DNA from: Burkholderiaceae bacterium
Lineage (GTDB): Bacteria; Pseudomonadota; Gammaproteobacteria; Burkholderiales; Burkholderiaceae_C
Reading direction: 5' to 3'
DNA: 64,000 nucleotides
Assembly: GCA_024235995.1 (NCBI GenBank)
Contig: JACKLI010000001.1
Span: 868,001 to 932,000 of the forward strand
In this document: one piece after another, positions 33,063-41,888 of the stretch
Layout of the letters: each line of letters begins with the position of its first letter
How positions within the stretch are numbered: position 1 is the stretch's first letter
Made by a program: the position numbers and the translations under genes
Notes under the pieces: generated by a model
Databases searched by the model: none
What the model was told of the DNA's origin: nothing
The model's input: the letters and a program-made list of their open reading frames with translations, nothing else

Positions 33063-34568
33063 TCACTGGTCGCGCACCGCCCATTCCACCAGACGGTCCA
33101 GCGCGGGCCGCGCGGCGTCGGCGTTGGGGTCGTTGACCAGGCCGACCACGGCATAGACCTGGCCCGAGCGGCCCCAGGCGTAGCCGGCAATGGCCGCCAC
33201 GTCGCGCAGGCTGCCGGTCTTCAGGCGGGCGTTGCCGATGGCTTCCGAGCCGGGGCTGCGCGCGGCCAGGCGGCGCAGGGTGCCGCTGACGCCGGCGATG
33301 GGCAGCGAGCGCTCGAACACCTCGGCATGCGGGCCGGCAGCGGCCTGCTGCAGCAGCGCCACCAGCGCGGCGGCGGTGATGCGGCCTTCGCGCGACAGGC
33401 CCGAGCCGTTGCCGATGATGGGCGCGGCGCGCAGGCCGAAGCGCTCGCGCCACCAGCGCTTGAGCGTGTTGGTGGACTCGGCAAAGCTGCCGCGCCCGTC
33501 GCCGGCGGCCGACAGGGTGAGGAACAGCTGCTGCGCCATCACGTTGTTGGAGTACAGGTTGATGTCGTGCACGATCTCGCCCAGCGGCAGCGACAGGCCC
33601 GTCACCAGCGGCTGGCCGCGCGCGGGCTGCTGCTGCCATCGCACCTGGCCGCTCAGGGCGCCGCCGGCGGCGCGCCACATGGCCTCGATCACGCGCGGGG
33701 CGTAGCCGTCCGGCTCGGGGTAGGCCACGGCCCAGCTCTGCGCGCCGCAGCGCGCCGGGTAGCGGCCCTTGAAACGCGGCGCGCCCGGGTTGCTGAAGTC
33801 CAGCGCCAGCCGCGTCTTCCAGTCGCCGCAGGCGCCGCCGGCGGTGGGCACCGTGGCCGGCAGGTCGACCCCGGCGATGGGCGGCTCCACCTCCACGCGC
33901 GCCTGCCTGCGCCGCGGCTCGGGGCTGAAGTGAAAGACCAGCGACTTGAAGTTGACCAGCAGACCGTCGGGCCCTGCGTTGTAGGGGCGCAGCGGGTCGT
34001 CGTCGAAGGCCGCCGGGTCGTGCGGCGGCAGCTTGAACACGCTGCGGTCCAGCACGATGTCGCCGTCGATGGCGGTGATGCCCTTGGCGCGGATGGCCTC
34101 GATCAGCTCGGCCAGGCGCTCGCGCACCAGCTTGGGATCGCCGCTGCCCTGGATCAGCAGCTTGCCGTGCAGCACGCCGCCCTTGACGTAGCCGCTGGTG
34201 TAGACGCGCGTCTTCCAGAAGTAGCCGGGCCCCAGCAGGTCCAGCCCGGCGTAGGTGGTCACCAGCTTCATCACCGAGGCCGGGTTCATCGCCGCGTCGG
34301 CACGCCAGGCCAGGCGCGGCGCGGGCAGGGCCTGCGGCGCGGCGGTCGGGTTGCCCTCGCCACTGGCGTTGACGGGCTCGGGCTGGTGGCTGACGGTGCC
34401 CGGCGGCGGTGGCAACGGCGCCACCACCATGGCCACGCTGGACTCGGGCACGCCGGCACGTGCCAGGGCCTCGGTCACTTCGGGGGGCAGGGCTTGTGCG
34501 CTGGCGGTGGTCGCGCCCAGCGCCCAACCCAGCGCAACCCAGATTCCCGCCTGCCACAACGTTCGCAT
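33063..34568 (-). CDS. dacB: D-alanyl-D-alanine carboxypeptidase/endopeptidase (PBP4, S13)
   Basis: This periplasmic enzyme trims peptidoglycan side chains and cuts DAP-D-Ala crosslinks. The protein has 501 residues (E. coli PBP4 477). A Sec signal covers about residues 1-25 (MRTLWQAGIW...TTASAQA). The three penicillin-binding motifs are present: SVMK with Ser98 and Lys101, SNN in LYSNNVMAQQ, and KTG in KTGSLRDVAAIAGYAWG. The large insert domain typical of class C PBPs lies between the first two. The start at 34568 gives the signal peptide; the frame stays open far upstream without homology. It is divergent from the oxidoreductase gene. Confidence 0.92.
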   Translation of the reverse strand: MRTLWQAGIWVALGWALGATTASAQALPPEVTEALARAGVPESSVAMVVAPLPPPPGTVSHQPEPVNASGEGNPTAAPQALPAPRLAWRADAAMNPASVMKLVTTYAGLDLLGPGYFWKTRVYTSGYVKGGVLHGKLLIQGSGDPKLVRERLAELIEAIRAKGITAIDGDIVLDRSVFKLPPHDPAAFDDDPLRPYNAGPDGLLVNFKSLVFHFSPEPRRRQARVEVEPPIAGVDLPATVPTAGGACGDWKTRLALDFSNPGAPRFKGRYPARCGAQSWAVAYPEPDGYAPRVIEAMWRAAGGALSGQVRWQQQPARGQPLVTGLSLPLGEIVHDINLYSNNVMAQQLFLTLSAAGDGRGSFAESTNTLKRWWRERFGLRAAPIIGNGSGLSREGRITAAALVALLQQAAAGPHAEVFERSLPIAGVSGTLRRLAARSPGSEAIGNARLKTGSLRDVAAIAGYAWGRSGQVYAVVGLVNDPNADAARPALDRLVEWAVRDQ

Positions 34569-34694
34569 GGGTGCGCAGTGTAGGCTTGGCGACACCCGGC
34601 GGCGCGCGCGCCGTGGCAATGCCGCATACACTTTGCCGCATCGATGCCGCGTGCCAGCCGTGGGTGCCGCGACGATGACAGGAGACACATCCCC

Positions 34695-37600
34695 ATGAAT
34701 GCCCCTCTGCCCGAATCCATCCGTCAGGCATTGGAAACCGTCACGCTGGACGACAAGTACAGCCTCGACCATGGCCGCGCCTTCATGAGCGGCATCCAGG
34801 CCCTGGTCAAGCTGCCCATGCTGCAGCGCCAGCGCGACGCGCTGGCGGGCAAGAACACGGCGGGCTTCATCAGCGGCTATCGCGGCTCGCCGCTGGGCGG
34901 CTACGACCAGGCGCTGTGGGCGGCGCGCCAATACCTGCAGGCGCAGAACATCGTGTTCCAGCCCGGCGTGAACGAGGAACTGGCGGCCACCGCGCTGTGG
35001 GGCACGCAGCAGCTGGGCTTTGCGCCGCCGGGCAGCAACCGCTTCGACGGCGTGTTCGGCATCTGGTACGGCAAGGGGCCGGGGGTGGACCGCTGCTCGG
35101 ATGTGTTCAAGCACGCCAACATGGCGGGCACCACGCCCTGGGGCGGCGTGATCGCGGTGGCGGGCGACGACCACATCGCCAAGAGCAGCACGGCGGCGCA
35201 CCAGAGCGATCACATCTTCGAGGCCTGCGGCTTTCCGGTGTTCTTTCCGGCCAGCGTGCAGGAGATTCTGGACCTGGGCGTGCACGCTTTTGCGCTCAGC
35301 CGCTACGCCGGCGTGTGGGCCGGCATGAAGACCATCCAGGAGGTGGTCGAGTCCAGCGCCACCGCCATGATCGACCCCGCGCGGGTCGAGATCGTGGTGC
35401 CCACCGACTTCGAGATGCCGCCCGGCGGCGTGCACATCCGCTGGCCCGACTCGGCGCTGCCGCAGGAGGAGCGCCTGTTCAACTGGAAGTGGTATGCCGC
35501 GCTGGCCTACATCCGCGCCAACCGGCTGAACCGCAACGTGATCGAGGGGCCTCAGGATCGCTTCGGCATCATCGCCAGCGGCAAGGCCTACAACGACACG
35601 CGCCAGGCGCTGCTGGACCTGGGGCTGGATGACGCCAGCTGCCGCCAGCTGGGCATCCGCCTGCACAAGGTGGGCGTGGTGTGGCCGCTGGAGCCGCAGG
35701 CCACGCGCCAGTTCGCCACCGGGCTGAAGGAAATCCTCGTGGTCGAGGAAAAGCGCCAGGTGATCGAGTACCAGCTGAAGGAAGAGCTGTACAACTGGCG
35801 CGCCGACGTGCGCCCCAATGTGGTGGGCAAGTTCCGCAGCGGCGGCGAGGGCGACATGGGCGGCGGCGAATGGTCGCGCACCAACCCCACGGCCAACGTG
35901 CTGCTGCGCGCCACGGCCGACCTGACGCCGGCGCTGATCGCGCGCGCCATCGCCGAGCGGCTGAAAAAGCTCGGGCTGGACGCTGACATGACGGCGCGCA
36001 TCGACCGCCAGCTCGCCATCCTGGACGGCGCGCAGCACACGCTGCAGGTGCTCAAGACCGAAGGCAGCGGCGCCGAGCGCCAGCCCTGGTTCTGCTCGGG
36101 CTGCCCGCACAACACCAGCACGCGTGTGCCCGAGGGTTCGCGTGCCATGGCCGGCATCGGCTGCCACTTCATGTCGGTGTGGATGGACCGCAACACCATC
36201 GGCTTCACGCAGATGGGCGGCGAGGGCGTGCCCTGGACCGGGCAGCAGCCCTTCAGCCACGAAAAGCACGTGTTCGCCAACCTGGGCGACGGCACCTACT
36301 ACCACAGCGGCACGCTGGCGGTGCGCCAGAGCGTGGCCGCGGGCGTCAACATCACCTACAAGATCCTCTACAACGACGCGGTGGCGATGACGGGCGGCCA
36401 GCCCATCGGCGAGCGGCCCGAGGGCCTGTCGGTGGTGCAGATCGCGCAGAACATGCGCGCGGAGGGGGCGAAGAAGATCACCGTCGTCACCGACGAGCCG
36501 CAGAAGTACGAGGGCGCGCGCGCCCAGGGCCTGCCCGAAGGCATCGCCATCGAGCACCGCGACCGGCTGGACGCCGTGCAGCGCGAGTTCCGCGAGATCG
36601 AGGGCACCACGGTCATCATCTACGATCAGACCTGCGCCACCGAAAAGCGCCGCCGCCGCAAGCGCGGCACCATGGTCGACCCGGCCGTGCGCGTGGTCAT
36701 CAACGAACTGGTGTGCGAAGGTTGCGGCGACTGCAGCGTGAAAAGCAACTGCCTGTCGGTGGAGCCGCTGGAGACCGAGTTCGGCCGCAAGCGCACCATC
36801 AACCAGAGCACCTGCAACAAGGACGTTTCCTGCGTCAAGGGCTTTTGCCCCAGTTTCATCACGGTGGAAGGCGGCAGCCTCAAGAAAAAAGCCAAGGCCC
36901 AGGCCAGCGTGTCGCCGTTCGAGCTGGGCGCGCTGCCCGAGCCTGAGTTGCCATCCATCCAGCCCGGCGGCGCCTGGGGCATCGTGGTGGCGGGCGTGGG
37001 CGGCACCGGCGTCATCACCATCGGCCAGCTGCTGGGCATGGCCGCGCACATGGAGGGCAAGGGCATCGTCACGCAGGACGCGGCGGGCCTGGCGCAAAAG
37101 GGCGGCGCCACCTGGAGCCACGTGCTGATCGGCGCCAGCCAGGACGACATCCGCACCACGCGCGTGAGTGCGGCGGCGGCCGACCTGGTGATCGGCTGCG
37201 ACCCGATCGTGGCGGTGAGCCCGGAGACGGTCTCGCGCATGCGCGAGGGCCGCACGCACGTGGCGCTGAACGCCTACGCCACGCCCACGGCCGCCTTCGT
37301 CCGGGACGGCGGCTGGCAGAACCCTGCCGTGCGCTGCGCCGCCGACATCGCGCGCGCCGTGGGCGAGGCCGGCGTGGCCAGCTTCGACGCCAACACCGTG
37401 GCCGGCAAGCTGATGGGTGACACGCTGTACGTCAACCCCATGCTGCTGGGCTACGCCTGGCAAAAGGGCTGGGTGCCGCTCACGCGCGCCTCGCTGCTGC
37501 GCGCCATCGAGCTCAACAACGTGCAGGTGGACAACAACAAGGCCGCGTTCGAGTGTGGCCGCCAGGCCGCGCACGATCCTGAGCGCGTCAAGAAGGCGCT

Positions 37601-38294
37601 GGCCAGCCTGGGCGAGCAGCCCATCGTGCTCAAGCCGCGCGAGACGCTGGAGTCGATCGTCGCGCGCCGGGTGGAATTTCTCACCGGCTACCAGAACGCC
37701 GCCTACGCCCAGCAGTACCAGGCCTTCGTCGACCGGGTGCGGCAGGCCGAGGGCGCCCTGGGCAAGACCAGCCTGACCGAGGCCGTGGCCAAGGGCCTGT
37801 TCAAGCTGATGGCCTACAAGGACGAGTACGAGGTGGCGCGCCTGCACAGCGACCCGCAGTTCCTGGCGCGCATCGAGGGCATGTTCGAGGGCAACTTCAA
37901 GCTGAACTACCACCTGGCGCCGCCGCTGCTGGCCCAGCGCAACGACCAGGGCGAGCTGGTCAAGAAGAAATACGGCCCCGGCATGCTGCGCAACTTCCGC
38001 CTGCTGGCGCGGCTGAAGGGCCTGCGCGGCACGGCCTTCGACGTGTTCGGCCGTACCGAGGAACGCCGTACCGAGCGCGCCCTGATCGGCCAGTACCGCG
38101 CCAGCATCGAGGAGCTGCTGCCCACCCTGAGCGCGGCCAACCACGCCACGGGGCTGGAAATCGCCCGCATTCCCGAGCAGATCAAGGGCTACGGCCATGT
38201 GAAGGCGCGCAACCTGGCGGCCGCGCGCCAGCGCTGGGACGCGCTGCGGGCGCAGTACCGCGACCCGCCCGCGGCGGCCGCGCGCGCCGCCTGA
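34695..38294 (+). CDS. Indolepyruvate/2-oxoacid:ferredoxin oxidoreductase, fused IorA-IorB type
   Basis: The protein has 1199 residues. It decarboxylates aryl- or branched 2-oxo acids to acyl-CoA with ferredoxin as acceptor. Fused parts in order: an N-terminal pyrimidine/transketolase-like half (FISGYRGSPLGGYDQALW, GVNEELAATALWGTQQ, GIWYGKGPGVDRCSDVFKH), a TPP-binding half (FCSGCPHNTSTRVPEGS, ANLGDGTYYHSG, YNDAVAMTGGQP), a cysteine cluster for Fe-S (CEGCGDCSVKSNC and CNKDVSCVKGFC), and the gamma domain (VAGVGGTGVITIGQLLGMAA). The short Fe-S module, in place of the two-cluster ferredoxin domain of archaeal IorA, is typical of the aerobic proteobacterial form. AGGAGA precedes ATG 34695. It is divergent from dacB and monocistronic in appearance. 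Substrates are probably products of amino acid transamination. Confidence 0.9.
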   Translation: MNAPLPESIRQALETVTLDDKYSLDHGRAFMSGIQALVKLPMLQRQRDALAGKNTAGFISGYRGSPLGGYDQALWAARQYLQAQNIVFQPGVNEELAATALWGTQQLGFAPPGSNRFDGVFGIWYGKGPGVDRCSDVFKHANMAGTTPWGGVIAVAGDDHIAKSSTAAHQSDHIFEACGFPVFFPASVQEILDLGVHAFALSRYAGVWAGMKTIQEVVESSATAMIDPARVEIVVPTDFEMPPGGVHIRWPDSALPQEERLFNWKWYAALAYIRANRLNRNVIEGPQDRFGIIASGKAYNDTRQALLDLGLDDASCRQLGIRLHKVGVVWPLEPQATRQFATGLKEILVVEEKRQVIEYQLKEELYNWRADVRPNVVGKFRSGGEGDMGGGEWSRTNPTANVLLRATADLTPALIARAIAERLKKLGLDADMTARIDRQLAILDGAQHTLQVLKTEGSGAERQPWFCSGCPHNTSTRVPEGSRAMAGIGCHFMSVWMDRNTIGFTQMGGEGVPWTGQQPFSHEKHVFANLGDGTYYHSGTLAVRQSVAAGVNITYKILYNDAVAMTGGQPIGERPEGLSVVQIAQNMRAEGAKKITVVTDEPQKYEGARAQGLPEGIAIEHRDRLDAVQREFREIEGTTVIIYDQTCATEKRRRRKRGTMVDPAVRVVINELVCEGCGDCSVKSNCLSVEPLETEFGRKRTINQSTCNKDVSCVKGFCPSFITVEGGSLKKKAKAQASVSPFELGALPEPELPSIQPGGAWGIVVAGVGGTGVITIGQLLGMAAHMEGKGIVTQDAAGLAQKGGATWSHVLIGASQDDIRTTRVSAAAADLVIGCDPIVAVSPETVSRMREGRTHVALNAYATPTAAFVRDGGWQNPAVRCAADIARAVGEAGVASFDANTVAGKLMGDTLYVNPMLLGYAWQKGWVPLTRASLLRAIELNNVQVDNNKAAFECGRQAAHDPERVKKALASLGEQPIVLKPRETLESIVARRVEFLTGYQNAAYAQQYQAFVDRVRQAEGALGKTSLTEAVAKGLFKLMAYKDEYEVARLHSDPQFLARIEGMFEGNFKLNYHLAPPLLAQRNDQGELVKKKYGPGMLRNFRLLARLKGLRGTAFDVFGRTEERRTERALIGQYRASIEELLPTLSAANHATGLEIARIPEQIKGYGHVKARNLAAARQRWDALRAQYRDPPAAAARAA

Positions 38295-38297
38295 TTC

Positions 38298-38362
38298 GGC
38301 ATCAAATACGCTTCTGGCCCGCGCCAAACAATCCCAATCAGCTATTGATTCGATAGTTTCTG
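38298..38362. repeat. Dispersed TTTGATAGCTG-type palindromic repeat, copy E
   Basis: Read on the minus strand it contains CAATAGCTGATTGGG, then GGCGCGGGCCAGAAGCGTA and TTTGATG. This is the closest relative of the copy inside dprA (45292-45360), sharing the GCTGAT...GGCGCGG.CCAGA.GC core. It lies just after the oxidoreductase stop. Confidence 0.7.
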
Positions 38363-38426
38363 GGCGAACAGGCGGGGCGGGCCCGTTGGCGTGGGCGTGC
38401 GGCGGCTCCAGGGGCCGGCGCGACTT

Positions 38427-38432
38427 ACAATA
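38427..38432 (+). promoter_or_regulatory. -10-like box for yajC-secD-secF
   Basis: TACAAT at 38427-38432 lies 92 bases before the yajC start in the 229-base gap after the oxidoreductase gene. No clear -35 hexamer is visible 16-18 bases upstream, so this is a weak prediction. The remaining gap holds repeat copy E and GC-rich leader. Confidence 0.35.
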
Positions 38433-38523
38433 AAGGGTTCGCCTGCTGACGGGCGACTTCGACGCCGGCAGCGTCCGGCTAGGCCCGCGCGCGCTGCCCT
38501 TCTTGCCTCAGGAGCTTTTCCCC

Positions 38524-38853
38524 GTGTTCATTTCCAACGCCTTTGCCCAGACTTCGCCGGCGGTTGCCGCCACCGAAGTGTCTTCCTCGCTGATGAGCAT
38601 GCTGCCGCTGGTGCTGATGTTCGTGGTGCTGTACTTCATCATGATCCGCCCGCAGATGAAAAAGCAGAAGGAGCACCGCGCCATGATCGAGGCCCTGGCC
38701 AAGGGCGATGAGGTGCTGACCTCCGGCGGCCTGCTGGGCCGCGTGACCGCGCTGGGCGAGGGCAACCTCACCGTGCAGGTGGCGCCGGGCGTGGAAGTCC
38801 AGATGCAGCGCAGCGCCGTGGTGCAGGTGCTGCCCAAGGGCACCCTCAAGTAA
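38524..38853 (+). CDS. yajC: Preprotein translocase auxiliary subunit
   Basis: The 109-residue protein has one membrane helix near residues 25-48 (MLPLVLMFVVLYFIMIRPQ), the YajC signature IMIRPQMKKQKEH and the conserved cytosolic LAKGDEVLTSGGLLGRVT. YajC joins SecD and SecF in the complex that helps SecYEG drive export. GTG 38524 is chosen because AGGAG at 38510-38514 has ideal spacing; TTG 38503 would add seven residues without ribosome site. secD follows after 90 bases. Confidence 0.92.
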   Translation: MFISNAFAQTSPAVAATEVSSSLMSMLPLVLMFVVLYFIMIRPQMKKQKEHRAMIEALAKGDEVLTSGGLLGRVTALGEGNLTVQVAPGVEVQMQRSAVVQVLPKGTLK

Positions 38854-38943
38854 CCGCTGGCGGCGCGCGCCGCCCCTTCCGCGGCCCGGGCCGGGCACAC
38901 CGGCCACTTGGCCGCCACACGCTTTCGACCTGGCCCCTCTCCC

Positions 38944-40830
38944 ATGAACCGCTATCCGATCTGGAAGTACGCGATCATCCTCGTCACGCTGGTGATCGGG
39001 GTGCTCTACACCCTGCCCAACTTCTACGGCGAGGCGCCGGCCGTGCAGGTGACGGCCGGCAAGGCCGTCACCCGGATCGACGCCGACACCCAGGCGCGCG
39101 TCGAGGGCATCCTCAAGCAGGCGGGCACCCCGCCCAACCAGCTCACGCTGGAGGGCGGCTCGGTGTGGGCGCGCTTCGACACCACCGACGCCCAGCTCAA
39201 GGCCAAGGACCTGGTCGAGAAGCAGCTCAACCCCGACGCATCCGATCCCGGCTACATCGTGGCGCTCAACCTGGTGTCGCGCACGCCCGCCTGGCTGCAG
39301 GCGATCAACGCCAAGCCCATGTACCTGGGGCTGGACCTGCGCGGCGGCGTGCACTTTTTGCTGCAGGTGGACATGCGCACGGCGCTGACCAAGAACCTGG
39401 ACACCCAGGTGAGCGACCTGCGCGTGGCGCTGCGCGACAAGAACGTGCGCTACGGCGGCATCTCGCGCGAAGGCCAGGCCATCGAGGTGCGCGCCGGCCA
39501 GGACCCGGCCGCGCTGGACGCCGTGCGCCGCCTGGTGCAGGACAAGTTCCCCGACCTGCAGGTCGACCCGGCCGCCACCGCCACCGACGGCCGGCTGGTG
39601 CTGAACTACAAGCCCGAGGCCCTGCGCCGCGTGCAGGACAACGCCATCAAGCAGAACATCACCACGCTGCACAACCGCGTCAACGAACTGGGCGTGGCCG
39701 AGCCGGTGATCCAGCAGCAGGGCGCCGACCGCGTGGTGGTCGAGCTGCCCGGCGTGCAGGACGTGGCCAAGGCCAAGGACATCCTGGGGCGCACCGCCAC
39801 GCTGGAAATGCGCCTGGTGGACGACAGCGCCGAGGGCCGCGCCGCCGCGCTGGGCCAGGGGCCGGTGCCCTTCGGCGACGAGAAATTCCTCGAGCGCGAC
39901 GGCACGCCGGTGGTCGTCAAGCGTCAGGTCATCATCTCGGGCGACAGCCTGACCGACGCGCAGCCCGGCTTCGACTCGCAGACCCAGCAGCCCAAGGTGG
40001 ACCTGACGGTGGACGCCAAGGGCGGGCGCATCATGCGCGACGTCAGCCGCGAGAACCTGAAAAAGCGCATGGCCATCATCCTGTTCGAGAAGGGCAAGGG
40101 CGAGGTGCTGACGGCGCCGGTGATCCAGGCCGAGCTGGGCACGCGCTTCCAGATCTCGGGCTCGATGAGCGTGGTCGAGGCCAACGACCTGGCGCTGCTG
40201 CTGCGCGCCGGCTCGCTGGCCGCGCCGATGGAGATCATCGAGGAGCGCACCATCGGCCCCAGCCTGGGCGCCGAGAACATCAACAAGGGCTTTCACAGCG
40301 TGATGTGGGGCTTCGTGGTGATCGTCATCTTCATGACGCTGTACTACCACCTGTTCGGCGTGTTCTCCTCGATCGCGCTGTCGGTCAACCTGCTGCTGCT
40401 GGTGGCCATCCTGTCGATGCTGCAGGCCACGCTCACCCTGCCAGGCATGGCGGCGGTGGCGCTGACGCTGGGCATGGCCATCGACGCCAACGTGCTGATC
40501 AACGAGCGCGTGCGCGAGGAGCTGCGCGAGGGCATGTCGCCGCAGGGGGCCATCCACGCCGGCTACGACCGCGCCTGGGCCACCATCCTGGACTCCAACG
40601 TCACCTCGCTGATCGCCGGCCTGGCGCTGCTGGCCTTCGGCTCGGGCCCGGTGCGCGGCTTTGCCGTGGTGCACGTCATCGGCATCCTGACCTCGATGTT
40701 CTCGGCCGTGTTTTTCTCGCGCGGGGTGGTCAACTTCTGGTACGGCCGCCAGAAGAAGCTCAAGACCGTGTCCATCGGCACCGTCTGGAAGCCCAAGGCC
40801 AAGGGCGAACTGGTGTCGGACGCCGGCTGA
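38944..40830 (+). CDS. secD: Protein translocase subunit SecD
   Basis: The 628-residue protein (E. coli 615) has an N-terminal helix (KYAIILVTLVIGVLYTLPNF) and a large periplasmic P1 domain with LGLDLRGGVHFLLQVDM. Five further C-terminal helices carry the proton-path Asp motif MAIDANVLINERVREELREG. The junction GSLAAPMEIIEERTIGPSLG precedes helix 2. SecD and SecF use the proton gradient to pull exported proteins through and release them. ATG 38944 gives the conserved MNRYPIWKY start. secF follows after 13 bases. Confidence 0.96.
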   Translation: MNRYPIWKYAIILVTLVIGVLYTLPNFYGEAPAVQVTAGKAVTRIDADTQARVEGILKQAGTPPNQLTLEGGSVWARFDTTDAQLKAKDLVEKQLNPDASDPGYIVALNLVSRTPAWLQAINAKPMYLGLDLRGGVHFLLQVDMRTALTKNLDTQVSDLRVALRDKNVRYGGISREGQAIEVRAGQDPAALDAVRRLVQDKFPDLQVDPAATATDGRLVLNYKPEALRRVQDNAIKQNITTLHNRVNELGVAEPVIQQQGADRVVVELPGVQDVAKAKDILGRTATLEMRLVDDSAEGRAAALGQGPVPFGDEKFLERDGTPVVVKRQVIISGDSLTDAQPGFDSQTQQPKVDLTVDAKGGRIMRDVSRENLKKRMAIILFEKGKGEVLTAPVIQAELGTRFQISGSMSVVEANDLALLLRAGSLAAPMEIIEERTIGPSLGAENINKGFHSVMWGFVVIVIFMTLYYHLFGVFSSIALSVNLLLLVAILSMLQATLTLPGMAAVALTLGMAIDANVLINERVREELREGMSPQGAIHAGYDRAWATILDSNVTSLIAGLALLAFGSGPVRGFAVVHVIGILTSMFSAVFFSRGVVNFWYGRQKKLKTVSIGTVWKPKAKGELVSDAG

Positions 40831-40843
40831 GCGGAGCAAGACC

Positions 40844-41797
40844 ATGGAATTTTTCAAGATCCACCGCGACTACAACTTCATGCGCTACGCGCTGGTGCTG
40901 AACGTCGTCTCGTTCGTCACCTTCGCGCTGGCGGTGTTCTTTTTGGTCACGCGCGGGCTGCACCTGTCGGTGGAGTTCACCGGCGGCACCGTGATCGAGG
41001 TGGCCTACACCCAGCCGGCCGACCTGGGCAAGGTGCGCGACACCATGGCCAAGATGGGCTACGTCGACGCGCAGGTGCAGAACTTCGGCACCTCGCGCGA
41101 CGTGCTGATCCGCCTGCCGCTGCAAAAGGGCGAGACCTCGGCGCAGCAGACCCAGCAGGTGATGACGGCGCTGCAGGCCGCCGACGCCGACGTGCAGCTG
41201 CGGCGCAACGAGTTCGTGGGGCCGCAGGTCGGCAAGGAGCTGGCCTCCAACGGCTTGAAGGCGCTGGCCTTCGTGGTGGTCGGCATCATGATCTACCTGT
41301 CGCTGCGCTTCGAGTGGAAGTACGCGGTGGCCGGCATCATCGCCAACCTGCACGACGTGGTCATCATCCTGGGCTTCTTCGCCTTCTTCCAGTGGGAGTT
41401 CTCGCTCTCGGTGCTGGCGGCAGTGCTGGCCGTGCTGGGCTACTCGGTCAACGAGTCGGTCATCATCTTCGACCGGATCCGCGAGGCGTTCCGGCGCTTT
41501 CGCAAGATGAGCACGGTGGAGATCATCAACCACGGCATCACGGCCAACATCAGCCGTACCATCATCACCCACGGCTCGACGCAGATCATGGTGCTGTCCA
41601 TGCTGCTGTTCGGCGGCGAGACGCTGCACTACTTCGCCGTCGCGCTGACCATCGGCATCCTGTTCGGTATCTACTCCTCGGTGTTCGTGGCCGCCGCCAT
41701 CGCCATGTGGCTGGGCATCAAGCGCGAGGACCTGATCAAGACCCACCGCTCGGGCGAGGCCGATCCCAACGACCCCAACGCCGGCGCGGTGGTGTAG
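40844..41797 (+). CDS. secF: Protein translocase subunit SecF
   Basis: The 317-residue protein (E. coli 323) has six helices. The first is MRYALVLNVVSFVTFALAVF. The P1-like periplasmic part follows (LSVEFTGGTVIEV). The C-terminal half has LRFEWKYAVAGIIANLHDVV, VLGYSVNESVIIFDRIREAF and NISRTIITHGSTQIMVLSM. GGAGCAAG lies before ATG 40844. It ends the yajC-secD-secF operon. No terminator with a T-run is visible in the 91 bases before the next gene. Confidence 0.96.
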   Translation: MEFFKIHRDYNFMRYALVLNVVSFVTFALAVFFLVTRGLHLSVEFTGGTVIEVAYTQPADLGKVRDTMAKMGYVDAQVQNFGTSRDVLIRLPLQKGETSAQQTQQVMTALQAADADVQLRRNEFVGPQVGKELASNGLKALAFVVVGIMIYLSLRFEWKYAVAGIIANLHDVVIILGFFAFFQWEFSLSVLAAVLAVLGYSVNESVIIFDRIREAFRRFRKMSTVEIINHGITANISRTIITHGSTQIMVLSMLLFGGETLHYFAVALTIGILFGIYSSVFVAAAIAMWLGIKREDLIKTHRSGEADPNDPNAGAVV

Positions 41798-41888
41798 GCA
41801 TTGGTTCACGAAGCGGTTGTTATTGGACACGGTTGGGCTCCCTGAGCGTCCGGTACGCGTGCGATACTGAGCCCACGATCGCCCGCCC

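Noticed and set aside
34569..38327. Upstream extension of the dacB frame by about 1250 codons
   Set aside because: It lies antisense to the oxidoreductase gene. DacB has a proper signal peptide starting at 34568.
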